In this document: positions 36,838 to 46,431 of the stretch, one piece after another
Position numbering within the stretch: position 1 is the stretch's first letter
Layout of the letters: every line of letters begins with the position of its first letter
NCBI RefSeq assembly: GCF_001028175.1
Contig: NZ_AEJF01000051.1
Location: 44,246 to 108,245, forward strand
Direction of reading: 5' to 3'
Source: Caballeronia mineralivorans PML1(12)
GTDB taxonomy: Bacteria > Pseudomonadota > Gammaproteobacteria > Burkholderiales > Burkholderiaceae
DNA: 64,000 nt
Notes under the pieces: generated by a model
Told to the model about the DNA's origin: nothing
What the model saw: only the letters and a program-made list of their open reading frames with translations
Databases searched by the model: none
Position numbers and translations under genes: made by a program

Positions 36838-39800
36838 GTGGCGCACGGATTCAAAGAGATCGATTTTCAAGAGGGGGTGTTTCTCCCCTTTCTCACCGGC
36901 CATGGGAAAAATGGCTTGGACTGGATCTTGGGGAAGCCGTCAGACCTCGACTCCGCTCGCTGGGTCGTCCCAGCCGACTTGCTCGCGTTCCTTCGAGATG
37001 GCGGCCCCTTGAACCAAGCCGCGTTCGAAAAGGCGTCCAAGGGCTTCGCGTCCGAAGCCGAGTTCTGCCTGGCGTTCATCGAGGAGGCGCTGCTGCCGCG
37101 CGTGGAGGCGACCTCGAACGCCGCGTTCGTGCTCAGGGACCCCGTCGTCTTCAACGGCCAATCATTCTCGCTCTGGAACGAGGAGCCCCGCGCCGGAGCG
37201 GAACGCGCGGCCGCCGATCTGTTCGCGAGGAATTTGCTGCGCGTCATCCCGGAGGCGACGTTCGAGCGCGTCTTTCCGCTGACGGGGAAGAGGATTCGGA
37301 GGCGCCCGGACTGCGTCTTCTTCGTCAACGGGATCTATTTCGCCTACTCCGAGTTGAAGACCGCGCAGACTGGGCAAACTGCGTCCTCCCATGGCCGCAA
37401 GAAGATCGCCCACAACTGCGTCGAGGCTGCCATCGCCGCCCTTGGAGAGGCGCGTGAGCGTTGGTTGCAGCAGGGGGCGAAGTGGCCGAGTTTCCGAGGT
37501 CGATCGATGCCGGCTGGCGAGCGGGCCAGCATTCGGCAGGACATTTGCCTCTACGAGAAGGCCACTCACATCAGCTGCCTGGACATGGGCAACCTGATGT
37601 TGTTGCAGAATATGGAATGGCTGCTCGCCGATGTCGACGACGCGATGGAGCGGGACGATCGGATCGAGCTCGAATCGGGGATCCCCGATCGCCTCGTCCA
37701 GGTTTTCGGCCGGGCCGCCGACATCCGCGACAAGTCCCCAAGCGCCGCGTTGGCGGACCATCTGGCCTCGCTCTTCGCGGCCGGCGATGGCATCGACAAG
37801 GAGGTCTTCTTCTTCAACCAGCATCGGCCTAGCCGGACCACGACTGGCACCGAGATTCTGATGCCCAGGCCGGCGCAGCGTGCGATGCTGTTCCAAACCA
37901 TGCGACGCGTCCGGGAGCTCTACGCGGACGAGGGAAAGCCGAAGATAGGCGAGTCGGACATCCGCGCCAGGCTGGCCGTCGACCTGCCGGCGTTGGAGCC
38001 GGCGAAGGCGGACCGGATAGTCAAACAAACGCTGTTGCATCGCAATGGCGCCGACTCGCACTCGCTCCTGTTGCAAGGCGCCGCCGGGCTGGGAAAGACG
38101 AACGTCATCGTGTGGCTGGCCCAAGCCATCGCCGACATGGCTGATCCGCGCAGCGCGGCGGCGGCGCCTCTCTTCGACTTGTGCGTGCTCCTCACTGATC
38201 GGACCGAGCTGCGCAAGAACGTCGCGGAAGAGGCCGGGCGGCTGCGCGCCACCAAGGGGATCGTCGTCGAGGCTGAGACGTTCGCCCAGTTGCGCGGCGC
38301 GCTCGAAGGCTCGGCGCGCGTCGTCGTGGTGAACATCCAGAAATTCCCCTCCATCCAACGCCTCGCGAGCGACGATCCGGAGTTGTCCAAGCTGTTGGAG
38401 AGCAAGAGGGTGGCGTTCGTCATCGACGAGGTGCACCGATCGCAAAATGGAGTACTGCACGACGCGACGGTGGAGGTGTTCGACCAGTGGGGAACGATCC
38501 GTCCCGTAGGTGCGAAGCGCAACTTGATCGTCGGCCTCACCGCGACGCCCAAGGACGAGATCCTCGCCCGCATCGGTGAGTGGCGCGCGCCCACGGGGCC
38601 GGGGGACGACATCCGATGGGCGCCATATTTCGCCTACACGATGACGCAGGCCATCCGCGACAAGGTCATCCTCAATCCGATCCAAAACGTCGTCCGGTTC
38701 AGCGACCACATCCTCTACAAAATCACCGAGTCGGTCGCCAAGCTTGGCCAAGAGGAGCGGCTCAGAGCCCCGTCGGCGGAGGAGATTTACGAGAACCCGA
38801 GCCGGCAGCGCCTCGTCGCCAAGCAGGCGGTGTTGGTGTTCGCAGCCAAGACGATGATGGCGGTCCGGCCATCGGGCGGCCGGGCCCTGGGCGAGGGCAA
38901 GGCGCTACTGGCTGCCTACTCGATCCGGGCCGCAATCGTCTACCAGGGACTGATCAAGGAGGAGCTCACCGCATTGGCGAACGACCCGCGGTTCGCGGAG
39001 CATGCGGAGACGCTTCGGGCTATTCCAGTGCTGCTGCTTTACACGGACAAGCAAGGCGAAGCGACCTGCGCGTCGAAGAACGACGGAAAGAACCAAGAGC
39101 AGATCATCGACGAGTTTCGGCGCAAGGGCATCGAGAGCCACACGGGGCTCAAAGTGCGCAACGCGATCATCGTGGTAGTCGACAAGCTTTTGACAGGCTT
39201 CGACGAGCCGACCCTCCACACGGTCTTTATCGACCGAGGCATGGACGATGTGTTGCTGTTTCAAACCGCATGCCGGATCAACCGGGCCCGTAAATACAAG
39301 AACGACTGTCTGATCATCGATTTCTCGCACGACGGCATCGTCTCGAAGAACCTGCCAAAGGTTTTCGCGAAATATGGCGGCATCACGGTCTCGGACCTCG
39401 ACGCTATGGACCTCATGGAGAAAATGGACGCGGCCTACCGCATTTTCTTCCTGGACAAGGACATCGAGCTCCACTGGAAGACATGGAAAGCGACCAGATC
39501 GGGCGGCAAGGACGCCATCGGGGCCAGGAGCCTGTCCGATTTCTTGGACGGCTTAGTCAAGCTCGACATCGTGCGGGCGGCACTGCTTCGTAAGGCAGGC
39601 TCCGCATGGCTGTCGAGCAGGGATAGGTTGCGTGGCATTCTCGACTTTGAGCGCAACGAGCTACGCAAGCACAAGGATTTGCTGCGCGCCGAATTCGCGG
39701 AGCAGGTGGTGCGCCACCTGGCGGCGCAGACGAAGGATGCTGACGAAAGCGTGGCCGCGGTGTTCGACATAGACATGGTCGAGGACGCGGAGGGCTGGGG

Positions 39801-40278
39801 CCTCGACGACCTGCCCGACGCTCCCGCGCGCAAGGAGCGCCGCGCTAACGCAGGCCAAGACGGGCCGCAATCGGTGAAGGCCATCTCCGAGTCTTTGGAC
39901 GCTTTCGAGCTGTTGGCCGCCTTGCAACTGACCGAGGAGCAGAAGCTCGAACTCATGGAGCGGCTAAAAGCGTTCCTCGCCGCGCTCTTCAAGGCGATGG
40001 ACGCCACGGGGAGGTCCCGCAATAACGACATCCATCGCAAGATGATTCTCGCGATGGCAAAGGAGGGCGCCGATTTCCCTTGGGAAGAGCGTTTTGAGAA
40101 GTTCAAGGAACTGCTCGACGCCGCGGCGCTAGCTCCCGCGATCTTTGCGCATCCCAACCGAAAGGCGTTCATGCAGCCGCTGATGAAGCGGTCGGAGTTG
40201 GTGATGGCTGACTACGAGGAATGGATTGCCACGGATGGTGCCTCCATCGCCTTGAGAGCGGCCAACTCGGCCTTATAA
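36838..40278 (+). CDS. hsdR: Type I restriction endonuclease subunit R
   Basis: Start at GTG 36838 with AAGGA 7 bp upstream, 1146 residues; the frame is open far into hsdS but that part is a shadow. The N-terminal PD-(D/E)xK nuclease has RPDCVFFVNG and AYSELKT (about 170). The translocase has AAGLGKT (about 417), VLLTDRTELRKN, FVIDEVHRSQNG (about 530), GLTATPKDEIL and QTACRINRARK. The C-terminal helical region that binds the methylase complex follows. All motifs are intact, so the three-gene system looks functional. A truncated integrase copy lies immediately downstream on the other strand. Confidence 0.95.
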   Translation: MAHGFKEIDFQEGVFLPFLTGHGKNGLDWILGKPSDLDSARWVVPADLLAFLRDGGPLNQAAFEKASKGFASEAEFCLAFIEEALLPRVEATSNAAFVLRDPVVFNGQSFSLWNEEPRAGAERAAADLFARNLLRVIPEATFERVFPLTGKRIRRRPDCVFFVNGIYFAYSELKTAQTGQTASSHGRKKIAHNCVEAAIAALGEARERWLQQGAKWPSFRGRSMPAGERASIRQDICLYEKATHISCLDMGNLMLLQNMEWLLADVDDAMERDDRIELESGIPDRLVQVFGRAADIRDKSPSAALADHLASLFAAGDGIDKEVFFFNQHRPSRTTTGTEILMPRPAQRAMLFQTMRRVRELYADEGKPKIGESDIRARLAVDLPALEPAKADRIVKQTLLHRNGADSHSLLLQGAAGLGKTNVIVWLAQAIADMADPRSAAAAPLFDLCVLLTDRTELRKNVAEEAGRLRATKGIVVEAETFAQLRGALEGSARVVVVNIQKFPSIQRLASDDPELSKLLESKRVAFVIDEVHRSQNGVLHDATVEVFDQWGTIRPVGAKRNLIVGLTATPKDEILARIGEWRAPTGPGDDIRWAPYFAYTMTQAIRDKVILNPIQNVVRFSDHILYKITESVAKLGQEERLRAPSAEEIYENPSRQRLVAKQAVLVFAAKTMMAVRPSGGRALGEGKALLAAYSIRAAIVYQGLIKEELTALANDPRFAEHAETLRAIPVLLLYTDKQGEATCASKNDGKNQEQIIDEFRRKGIESHTGLKVRNAIIVVVDKLLTGFDEPTLHTVFIDRGMDDVLLFQTACRINRARKYKNDCLIIDFSHDGIVSKNLPKVFAKYGGITVSDLDAMDLMEKMDAAYRIFFLDKDIELHWKTWKATRSGGKDAIGARSLSDFLDGLVKLDIVRAALLRKAGSAWLSSRDRLRGILDFERNELRKHKDLLRAEFAEQVVRHLAAQTKDADESVAAVFDIDMVEDAEGWGLDDLPDAPARKERRANAGQDGPQSVKAISESLDAFELLAALQLTEEQKLELMERLKAFLAALFKAMDATGRSRNNDIHRKMILAMAKEGADFPWEERFEKFKELLDAAALAPAIFAHPNRKAFMQPLMKRSELVMADYEEWIATDGASIALRAANSAL

Positions 40279-40308
40279 CGCCCTCCGCGTGAGAGCAAAA
40301 CTCAGCGA

Positions 40309-40648
40309 AGGCAGGCCCATCCGATTGTAGGCCGAACCGAGGTTGTCTGGAACGGGTTGCGCAAGTAGGTGCTCGATCACCTCCGGTTTATGCTCAAGTT
40401 CCTCGCGCAGAATCGTACGAACCATCGTCCGAAAGCCGTGGCCGGTAATCTCCGCGCGCGTCGTACCCGAGTCGGCGCAGAGCTGCATTGATGGCCGCTT
40501 CGCTCATCGTACGAAGGTTGGAGCGAGCGCCCGGAAACACGAAGCGGCCTTGCCCCGTCAGGGCGTGCAGTTCGCGCAGGATTGCAACTGCCTGCTTGGC
40601 GAGTGGCACCAGGTGCTCCGTCCTGGTCTTGCTAAGAGGTAGCGCCAT
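40309..40648 (-). pseudogene. Truncated C-terminal copy of the tyrosine integrase
   Basis: About 340 bp closely resemble 45130-45475, the C-terminal catalytic part of the integrase downstream. Shared pieces include KTRTEHLVPLAKQAVAILREL, GQGRFVFPGARS, SEAAINAALRRLGYD, ITGHGFR (the HxxR box) and EELEHKPEVIEHLLAQ. The reading frame breaks near 40470. Similarity stops abruptly at the CGCCATTCGCCC end, so the N-terminal two thirds are gone. It lies in the same orientation as the second integrase and marks an older insertion at this spot. Confidence 0.85.
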
Positions 40649-41066
40649 TCGCCCCTAAGTGGTTAGCAGAAACTCTGTTTGCGGCACCCTTTTGATTGTT
40701 GATTAAAGCATGCTTGAAAACCCGTTGTCGCCTGGATTATCGCGGTTGTGCTATTCGTGTGGCTGTTTAGATGCTTGAGCGGACAAACGTCACTTCTTGG
40801 GGGCGCGCCATCCCTTTTCATTGTCCCGCGACGGGCAATAAGCTGTGGGGCGAACACACAGAATAGTCATTCGTACATTTCGCGCGAAACCGATGTGGCC
40901 TATGCGGTTGATGGGGCCTGGGCACAGGTCGTCCCGCTGCGCGAGGACCCGTGCACGCCGGCCTTGGTGAGCCTCTTGCGCGCGGTTAGTAGCGCCCAGA
41001 AATCGTCTCGGGGCGGCCCTTTAAAGGGCGAGGGGCGAGCAAAGAGCAATTTTTCGCGCATCGGGG
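40649..41066. other. Gap between integrase remnant and gajB
   Basis: About 420 bp without a supported gene. The frame at 40748-41137 has no ribosome site or family resemblance and runs into the tail of gajB on the opposite strand. Confidence 0.4.
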
Positions 41067-42590
41067 CTATAGCTGGAAGAGCGGGGATGGGTTGCCCTCA
41101 GGGACCACAAGCGCCAGTCGTTTGCAAGACCTGCTAAGGGCGACATATAGAAGGCATCGGTTCTTCTGGTTAGGAGCGAGACTGTTTGCATCGCATGGGA
41201 TCAGAATTGCTCCGTCGCATTCAAGCCCTTTGGACTTGTGGATGGTGCTAATCGATTGGGAAGGTACGCGGTCGGTTCGCCTGCCGCGCTGGTGCGAAAG
41301 TCCGGCAAGCACGGTACTAATATCAGGATGTGAATGGATCCGTCGTGCTTCGGCAAACTCTTTTCGCAGATCGACGCGAGCCTCGCGGAAGTGTTCGCTC
41401 GCATTCATTAGGTGATGGACGCGATCGATTGCTTCGCCGACGCCTATATGACTAGGCTGCCGTATGATCAACCGAGCGACTGACTGAATCTCAGCTGGCT
41501 TGCCACGGCAAGGCCTGACACAATTGGTCTCTAGTTCTTGAGTAAGCCGGTTACCGAAGGATGTCGCTGAAAAACCTTTTCCGATAGCCTCGAGGAAGAT
41601 ACACATTGACCTGCCAAGACCTACCGGATCGCCGGATCGGATCCGGCAGGCGGCGAGAAGGTCCCCCAAAGCGCTCCTTGTATAGCCCTCCCAGATTGGG
41701 ATGCGAGTTCCCCAGAAGGCGTTGAGGCCGAAGACGGTCTGATTGTGAGCCGTCAACACCAGCAGATTTGGACTGTTCCGGACCAGTGCATCGAGCGGGC
41801 GACGTTCAGCCGGGCTCAGTTGGAAGCCGCCGAAGCGTGGCGCGCGATTGTCGGCCCGCAATAGGTGCAACCCAATAGGCAACCTATGCCGGAGGTCGAC
41901 TCTGCCGCCGGTGCGCAGATGCTCCCTCTGTTCGAGCACCCAGGCGCCCAGTGAGGGAGAGCCGGAGGCCCAGCGATGTGCGGTGTCCAGTCGCTCGAAC
42001 GCGTTGGCGGTCACCGCAAGCTCACGCCATTGCAGCTCTTGCGTTTCCCGTTCCAGTCCCGTGTTGAAGATCGCTTGCATCGGGTCGCCGAAGAACCTCA
42101 CTTTCGCACTTGCCTGCGCAAGCGTTTCGACAATGGTGTGTTGGTCGCTGCTGGCATCCTGATGCTCGTCACAGATTACTATTGGGTGCCGCTCTGCTAC
42201 CGCGCCGGCGACGCTGGGCGAACGGACGAGCAGAAGTTGCACCCTTTGTGCAAGGTCGGCATAGCTGTCGGGGCCTCGGTCAATCGACCACGCGTGAATA
42301 TCAGCCGGTAGGTCGAGAGCCCGGTGGTAGACCTTCGCGATCATTGCCACTAGCGAATCGATGGTCCCGATCCGCAACCGCCCCTCCAGGTCGGCAGTTC
42401 TCGACGAGAAGACGTCACAGGCGGAATGCGTATGCGCCAATATCAGTACCCGCTGGCCTTTACCTAGGCCAGTTGTTGCATCCCGAGCGTAGCTGGCGGC
42501 CTGGTGTGTTTTGCCAGTCCCTGCAGGCGCCTCGACGACGACACGTTGCACGTCCGAGCGCAGCGCCTCAGCGACAGAGGCGTCGCTCAC
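41067..42590 (-). CDS. gajB: Gabija system helicase GajB (UvrD-like)
   Basis: Best start is the GTG at 42590, whose bases overlap the gajA stop (GTGA), giving 507 residues close to known GajB; the frame extends further upstream inside gajA. Superfamily 1 motifs are all present: VEAPAGTGKTHQA (about 20), VICDEHQDASSDQ, FFGDPMQAIF, TIHKSKGLECDGAILIP and LLYVALSRSCKRLALV. GajB senses DNA ends or uses nucleotides and assists the GajA nuclease. The order gajA then gajB with coupling is the canonical Gabija arrangement. Confidence 0.92.
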   Translation of the reverse strand: MSDASVAEALRSDVQRVVVEAPAGTGKTHQAASYARDATTGLGKGQRVLILAHTHSACDVFSSRTADLEGRLRIGTIDSLVAMIAKVYHRALDLPADIHAWSIDRGPDSYADLAQRVQLLLVRSPSVAGAVAERHPIVICDEHQDASSDQHTIVETLAQASAKVRFFGDPMQAIFNTGLERETQELQWRELAVTANAFERLDTAHRWASGSPSLGAWVLEQREHLRTGGRVDLRHRLPIGLHLLRADNRAPRFGGFQLSPAERRPLDALVRNSPNLLVLTAHNQTVFGLNAFWGTRIPIWEGYTRSALGDLLAACRIRSGDPVGLGRSMCIFLEAIGKGFSATSFGNRLTQELETNCVRPCRGKPAEIQSVARLIIRQPSHIGVGEAIDRVHHLMNASEHFREARVDLRKEFAEARRIHSHPDISTVLAGLSHQRGRRTDRVPSQSISTIHKSKGLECDGAILIPCDANSLAPNQKNRCLLYVALSRSCKRLALVVPEGNPSPLFQL

Positions 42591-44398
42591 GAGTTTCGCC
42601 TTTGAGCGACAGCCGGAACCGGATCGGCCTGTGTGCGGATAACCGCGTTGACGAACGGACGCAGCAAGGCGTCCAGTTGCGTCTCCCAAACGCCGGAGTT
42701 GTAAACCTTTCCTGCGAGTTCGCGGCCGCCTTCGATGCTCTTAAACCACGCCGTCGCATGTCCCTTGAAGGGATTGCGCTGCGCGGCCGGCGCGTCGCGC
42801 AATGCGTCGGGCACCTTACCCGTTGCGGCTTCGATGATCCATGGAACCAGGGGATGAACCTGGTGGCCGGAGTTCTCACCGCGGCGCTCTAAAGCAAGCG
42901 CACTCAACGCCTCAAACGATGTGTCAACCGTCGCCATCCGATCGGCGAGGGTACGCAACCGGTGTCCGGTTTTTTCGCCTTCTGGATCAGTTATAAGCGC
43001 TTGAAGCTGATCTGCTGGGAAAAACGGGATCACATTTTCCTCCATATTCCCGGTGTTCCACTGGAACAGAAGCGAGCCGACGCGGTTTGCCACTGCACGC
43101 CATCGTCCCGCGTCGCGGTTTTCGTTGTCTACAAAGCCGGCAAACTTCACGCCGCCGACCAAGAGTGCCTCTAGCAGCGTCAGGGTGTCGTCATTGCCGC
43201 CGCCGTCCGCGATATGTACTCCGCGATCCCTCCATCCGGGGAGTTCGCGATCGAAGATTTCTCGAAGGAACCCGACCTCCGTTGCTCCTTCGGCGACAAG
43301 TGTCACCCGGGCCAGAAATGCCTCCGGGTCTCGGGCGAGGTGGCGAGAAACCTTCTCTCGCGCTAGCGCGCCAACCCTACAGCCGGTATCGACATACCAG
43401 ATCGACGCGTCAGTTGCAGCGGTCACGACTGAGGCGCTATGTGTGGTGATGAAAGTTTGCCCCTGTCCGGCGGCAATATGGCGAACGAGCTGACGCTGAC
43501 GATAGGGCTCAAGCCCTCGCTCAAGTTCGTCAACGAGGGTAATCGGATGGCCGTCCTGCAAGGAGTCTGCGATGGCCAATGCAGCCAGACGACGGGTGCC
43601 GGAGCCCCAGGTGGCAAGGGGCAACACGACGTCGTTTTTAACTGCGGTGAGGCCTATGAGCGCATTGATGGATTGCCCGGCGCCGCCGGTGACAGCCAGG
43701 CCGAGTTGGTTTGGGAGCTGACGCTCGACGAAGTCCTGATCGAGCTGCTCAAGGCGAGTGCGTGACTCACCGTCCAGATGCTGAACGACAGAGTCAGCGG
43801 CGAACTCACGGCCGAGCCGGGCGCGCAATCCACGATCATTGATTAGCCGGTCGAGATTAGATCCAACGACCAACCGCAGGTCGCGATCAGTGCGATCATC
43901 GCCTAGCAATCGTACGAGGCCAACCTTTCGCCGTAATGCCACAGTGAACGCAGCGACACTGTCATCCGGCTGAACGATTTCGTAAACCAGCTCAAGATCA
44001 GCTGTGCCTCGAACGCGGACCTTGTAGACCGCAGGTCTGCCTTGCTGAGGAGCCGGTAGGGGCGCGGTGTTTTCTGGCTCACCAGCTACCGCGAGCACTG
44101 CGTTCAGACCGTCCCATTCCCATGGCCACGCCATGGTAGCCTGGCGATTGATATCTCCTGGCAGGCTCATGATCGCTTCAATGAGAAATTCTTCTTCTAC
44201 GAGACGGCCTAAGTAATCTGAGTCCAACAGTGTGTAGCTCGTGGTCGGACTGAGCAAAAGACCGATGGCCTCCAGGATTGTTGTCTTGCCGACGTTGCCT
44301 CCGCCTAGCAAAAGATTCAGACCCGGTTGGGGGTGCCATGTCAGTTCCCGAATTCCACGAAAACGTTCGATGTGAAGACGCTTAATCTCTGATGCCAT
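42587..44398 (-). CDS. gajA: Gabija system nuclease GajA (OLD family)
   Basis: 603 residues. The ABC-type ATPase starts with LHIERFRGIRELTW and LLLGGGNVGKTTILEAI (Walker A, about 31-44) and has GSGTRRLAALAIAD (signature) and ITLVDELERGLEPY (Walker B). The TOPRIM nuclease half has TLVAEGATEVGFLREIF (catalytic glutamate, about 365) and AGFVDNENRD (about 420). GajA nicks phage DNA when nucleotide levels fall. Slightly longer than the reference protein, all key residues are visible. It lies between two integrase copies. Confidence 0.92.
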   Translation of the reverse strand: MASEIKRLHIERFRGIRELTWHPQPGLNLLLGGGNVGKTTILEAIGLLLSPTTSYTLLDSDYLGRLVEEEFLIEAIMSLPGDINRQATMAWPWEWDGLNAVLAVAGEPENTAPLPAPQQGRPAVYKVRVRGTADLELVYEIVQPDDSVAAFTVALRRKVGLVRLLGDDRTDRDLRLVVGSNLDRLINDRGLRARLGREFAADSVVQHLDGESRTRLEQLDQDFVERQLPNQLGLAVTGGAGQSINALIGLTAVKNDVVLPLATWGSGTRRLAALAIADSLQDGHPITLVDELERGLEPYRQRQLVRHIAAGQGQTFITTHSASVVTAATDASIWYVDTGCRVGALAREKVSRHLARDPEAFLARVTLVAEGATEVGFLREIFDRELPGWRDRGVHIADGGGNDDTLTLLEALLVGGVKFAGFVDNENRDAGRWRAVANRVGSLLFQWNTGNMEENVIPFFPADQLQALITDPEGEKTGHRLRTLADRMATVDTSFEALSALALERRGENSGHQVHPLVPWIIEAATGKVPDALRDAPAAQRNPFKGHATAWFKSIEGGRELAGKVYNSGVWETQLDALLRPFVNAVIRTQADPVPAVAQRRNS

Positions 44399-44792
44399 TC
44401 GAATCCCCCGATTCAGCAGTTCCGCACAGTTCGCTGTGCGACATAGTATCTAGGAATGGTTAGTGAATGAGAACAATGGGAATGTGCGTCTACGCTGGCT
44501 CAACGGCTAGGCGTGGCTAAGCTGAACGTTTACCGGGTCGGTAAATTGACTTCAGTTCGGCGATACGGCATATTCTTTCTTGCGGAAGAGTTGGCTTACA
44601 GGGCTGGGCACAACCGGCGTCATCCACACTCAGCCAATGGTGACATGTCATGCGGAGCAGCACATCGCTTCGCGCGGCAACGTTCGACACGAAGCAGTAA
44701 GTAAGTACCAGCAAGACGTTCAAAAGCAACGAACCGTGCAGAGCAAACCGCAAGCTAAGGCAATCAAACCAACTGCACAAGGAACCAAGCAA

Positions 44793-44900
44793 ATGAACAA
44801 GAAAAACTGGAAATGTAAGGCATCAAAACTCGCGAAGTCAGCAGCTTGCTTCGCGATCGCAGCAATTGTGTCGAACGTAGACCTGAGTGGGGCTCTGTAA
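44793..44900 (+). CDS. Candidate 35-residue cationic hydrophobic peptide
   Basis: MNKKNWKCKASKLAKSAACF is followed by a hydrophobic stretch (AIAAIVSNV) and an LSGAL end: a basic head and short hydrophobic tail with two cysteines. AAGGAA lies 8 bp before the ATG, and the stop is 16 bp before a strong rho-independent terminator, so this is probably a real transcript end. The segment is AT-richer than its surroundings. It could be a small membrane or toxin-like peptide of the mobile element; a longer in-frame start at 44580 is also open. No family is recognised. Confidence 0.5.
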   Translation: MNKKNWKCKASKLAKSAACFAIAAIVSNVDLSGAL

Positions 44901-44916
44901 GCCAATTCAGATAAAA

Positions 44917-44946
44917 AGCCCAGCGTGTGTTGCTGGGCTTTTTTTT
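44917..44946 (+). terminator. Rho-independent terminator
   Basis: AGCCCAGC / GCTGGGCT stem with a 7-nt loop, preceded by A residues and followed by eight Ts. It terminates the small-peptide transcript on the plus strand and, with its A run, could also work on the minus strand. Confidence 0.88.
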
Positions 44947-45038
44947 GTGCGGCTACTTCTCGGCGGTGTTGTCGCTGCTGTAGCGTGTTTTTCGCAGTAT
45001 TCCCCTTAGTTGGAGGGGTTGTCGTGGGCGCAGTCTTA

Positions 45039-46258
45039 TCACCGATGTGCGGCGATTGATACGACTTTCGCCCCGACCTTGATTCGATCAAGGTAGTCGG
45101 CCCACTGCTGCATCATGAGGCGCCGCTCACGGATGAACTTTGTCCGGTTGTAGGCAGAACCGAGGTCATCCGGAACGGCGTGCGCGAGTTGATGCTCGAT
45201 CACCTCCGGTTTCTGTTCGAGTTCCTCATGCAGGATCGTACGCGCCATCGCCCGAAAGCCGTGGCCCGTAATTTCCGTGCGAGTGTCGTACCCGAGTCGA
45301 CGCAGCGCTGCATTGATGGCGGCTTCGCTCATCGGACGAAGCTTGGAGCGGGCGCTCGGGAACACGAATCGGCCTTGCCCTGTCATCGCGTGCAGTTCGC
45401 GGAGGATTGCAACTGCCTGCGTGGCGAGTGGCACCAGGTGCTCCGTCTTGGTCTTGCTAATGAGGTAGCGCCATTCGCCCTTGTCCAGATCGAACTGAGT
45501 CCATTCCGCCTGCCGCAATTCGCCGGGCCGCACGAATATCATCGGTGCTATCTTGAGCGCACAAAGCACTGGGAACGTACCTGAAAAACCGTCAAACGCG
45601 CGCAGCATCTCTCCGACTTTCACGGGTTCGGTAATAGCCGCGAAATGCTTTTCTACTGGGGGGGTATCGCGCCGATCAGATCCTTAGCCGGGTCGGTCTT
45701 GCAAAACCCTTCCTTGATGCCATAGCGGAAGACCCGGCTGATCTCGCTGCGCACCCGATGGGCCGTAAATCGCGCGCCCCGGCCGTCGATGCGCTTTAGG
45801 ACAGAAAGGATCTCCGGGGCGTCGATTTCGGTGATCGGTCTCTTGCCCAGCCACGGAAACACATCATTCTTGAAGCGGGCCGATGTCTTCTCGTACTGAC
45901 CGATTTCAACAACCGTCTTGCGTTCTTCCATCCAGCCATTGGCGACGACTTCAAATGAATTGGCGGCGGCGATGCGCACTGCGCGTTTTTCGGTTTTCTT
46001 CGCCTCGCCAGGGTCTATTCCCGCCGCAAGCTTTTCGCGCGCGTTGTCGCGTTTCTTGCGAGCTGCCGCTAGCGACACGGCTGGATATGCGCCGAGCGCG
46101 AGCGTTTTTTGTTTGCCGACGAACCGATAGTTCATCCGCCAGTATTTCCCGCCGGACTTATCGAGCTGAAGGTACATGCCGCCACCATCTGACAGGCGGT
46201 TGCCGGTTCCGTCTAAGTTGTAGCGTGCGTTCCTAATCTGGATGTCGGTGAGCGGCAT
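45039..46258 (-). pseudogene. P4-type tyrosine integrase with a frameshift in a C7 run
   Basis: The true start is the ATG at 46258 (MPLTDIQIRNARYNLDGTGN). The DUF4102 arm-binding domain (GGGMYLQLDKSG, LGAYPAVSLAAARKKRDNAR) and core-binding domain (FKNDVFPWLGKRPITEID, VFRYGIKEGFCKTDPAKDL) are in frame to GAIPP, where a run of seven C leads to a stop at about 45653. The catalytic part continues in another frame from PVEKHFAAITEPV through ARPGELRQAEW, ITGHGFRAMARTILHEE and LAHAVPDDLGSAYNRT to 45039. Five or eight C would restore one protein of about 405 residues. It is otherwise intact, so the lesion may be recent, phase-variable or a sequencing error. Confidence 0.88.
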
Positions 46259-46328
46259 GTTGGTATCTCGAAGCGGAAAAGTGCGTTTGCGAGGTCGATA
46301 CCAACAAAAATACCACCCGATACCAACA
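46258..46328. repeat. CGATACCAACA repeats upstream of the integrase
   Basis: CGATACCAACA occurs at 46296-46306 and again at 46318-46328 (22-bp period). An inverted partial copy, TGTTGGTATC, lies at 46258-46267 over the start codon. They are candidate arm-type integrase sites or operators controlling integrase expression. Confidence 0.6.
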
Positions 46329-46361
46329 GATGTCCACGGAACATCTCCGCTCAGCCAAGAC

Positions 46362-46397
46362 AAAAAAACCCGCGAAGCCTTGAGCTGGCGCGGGTTT
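46362..46397 (-). terminator. Minus-strand terminator after the tRNA fragment
   Basis: Perfect 9-bp stem AAACCCGCG / CGCGGGTTT with a 14-nt loop and a seven-base A run on the plus strand, i.e. a T tract when read on the minus strand. It lies between the tRNA-Leu fragment and the integrase and looks like a tRNA-gene terminator. Confidence 0.75.
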
Positions 46398-46431
46398 CTA
46401 TACTTCTCTGGAACTTACCGGAATATTTTGC

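Noticed and set aside
37162..38751. Long open frame (529 codons) on the minus strand
   Set aside because: It lies antisense to hsdR, whose motifs are complete; the frame is Arg/Asp-rich shadow coding typical of GC-rich genes.
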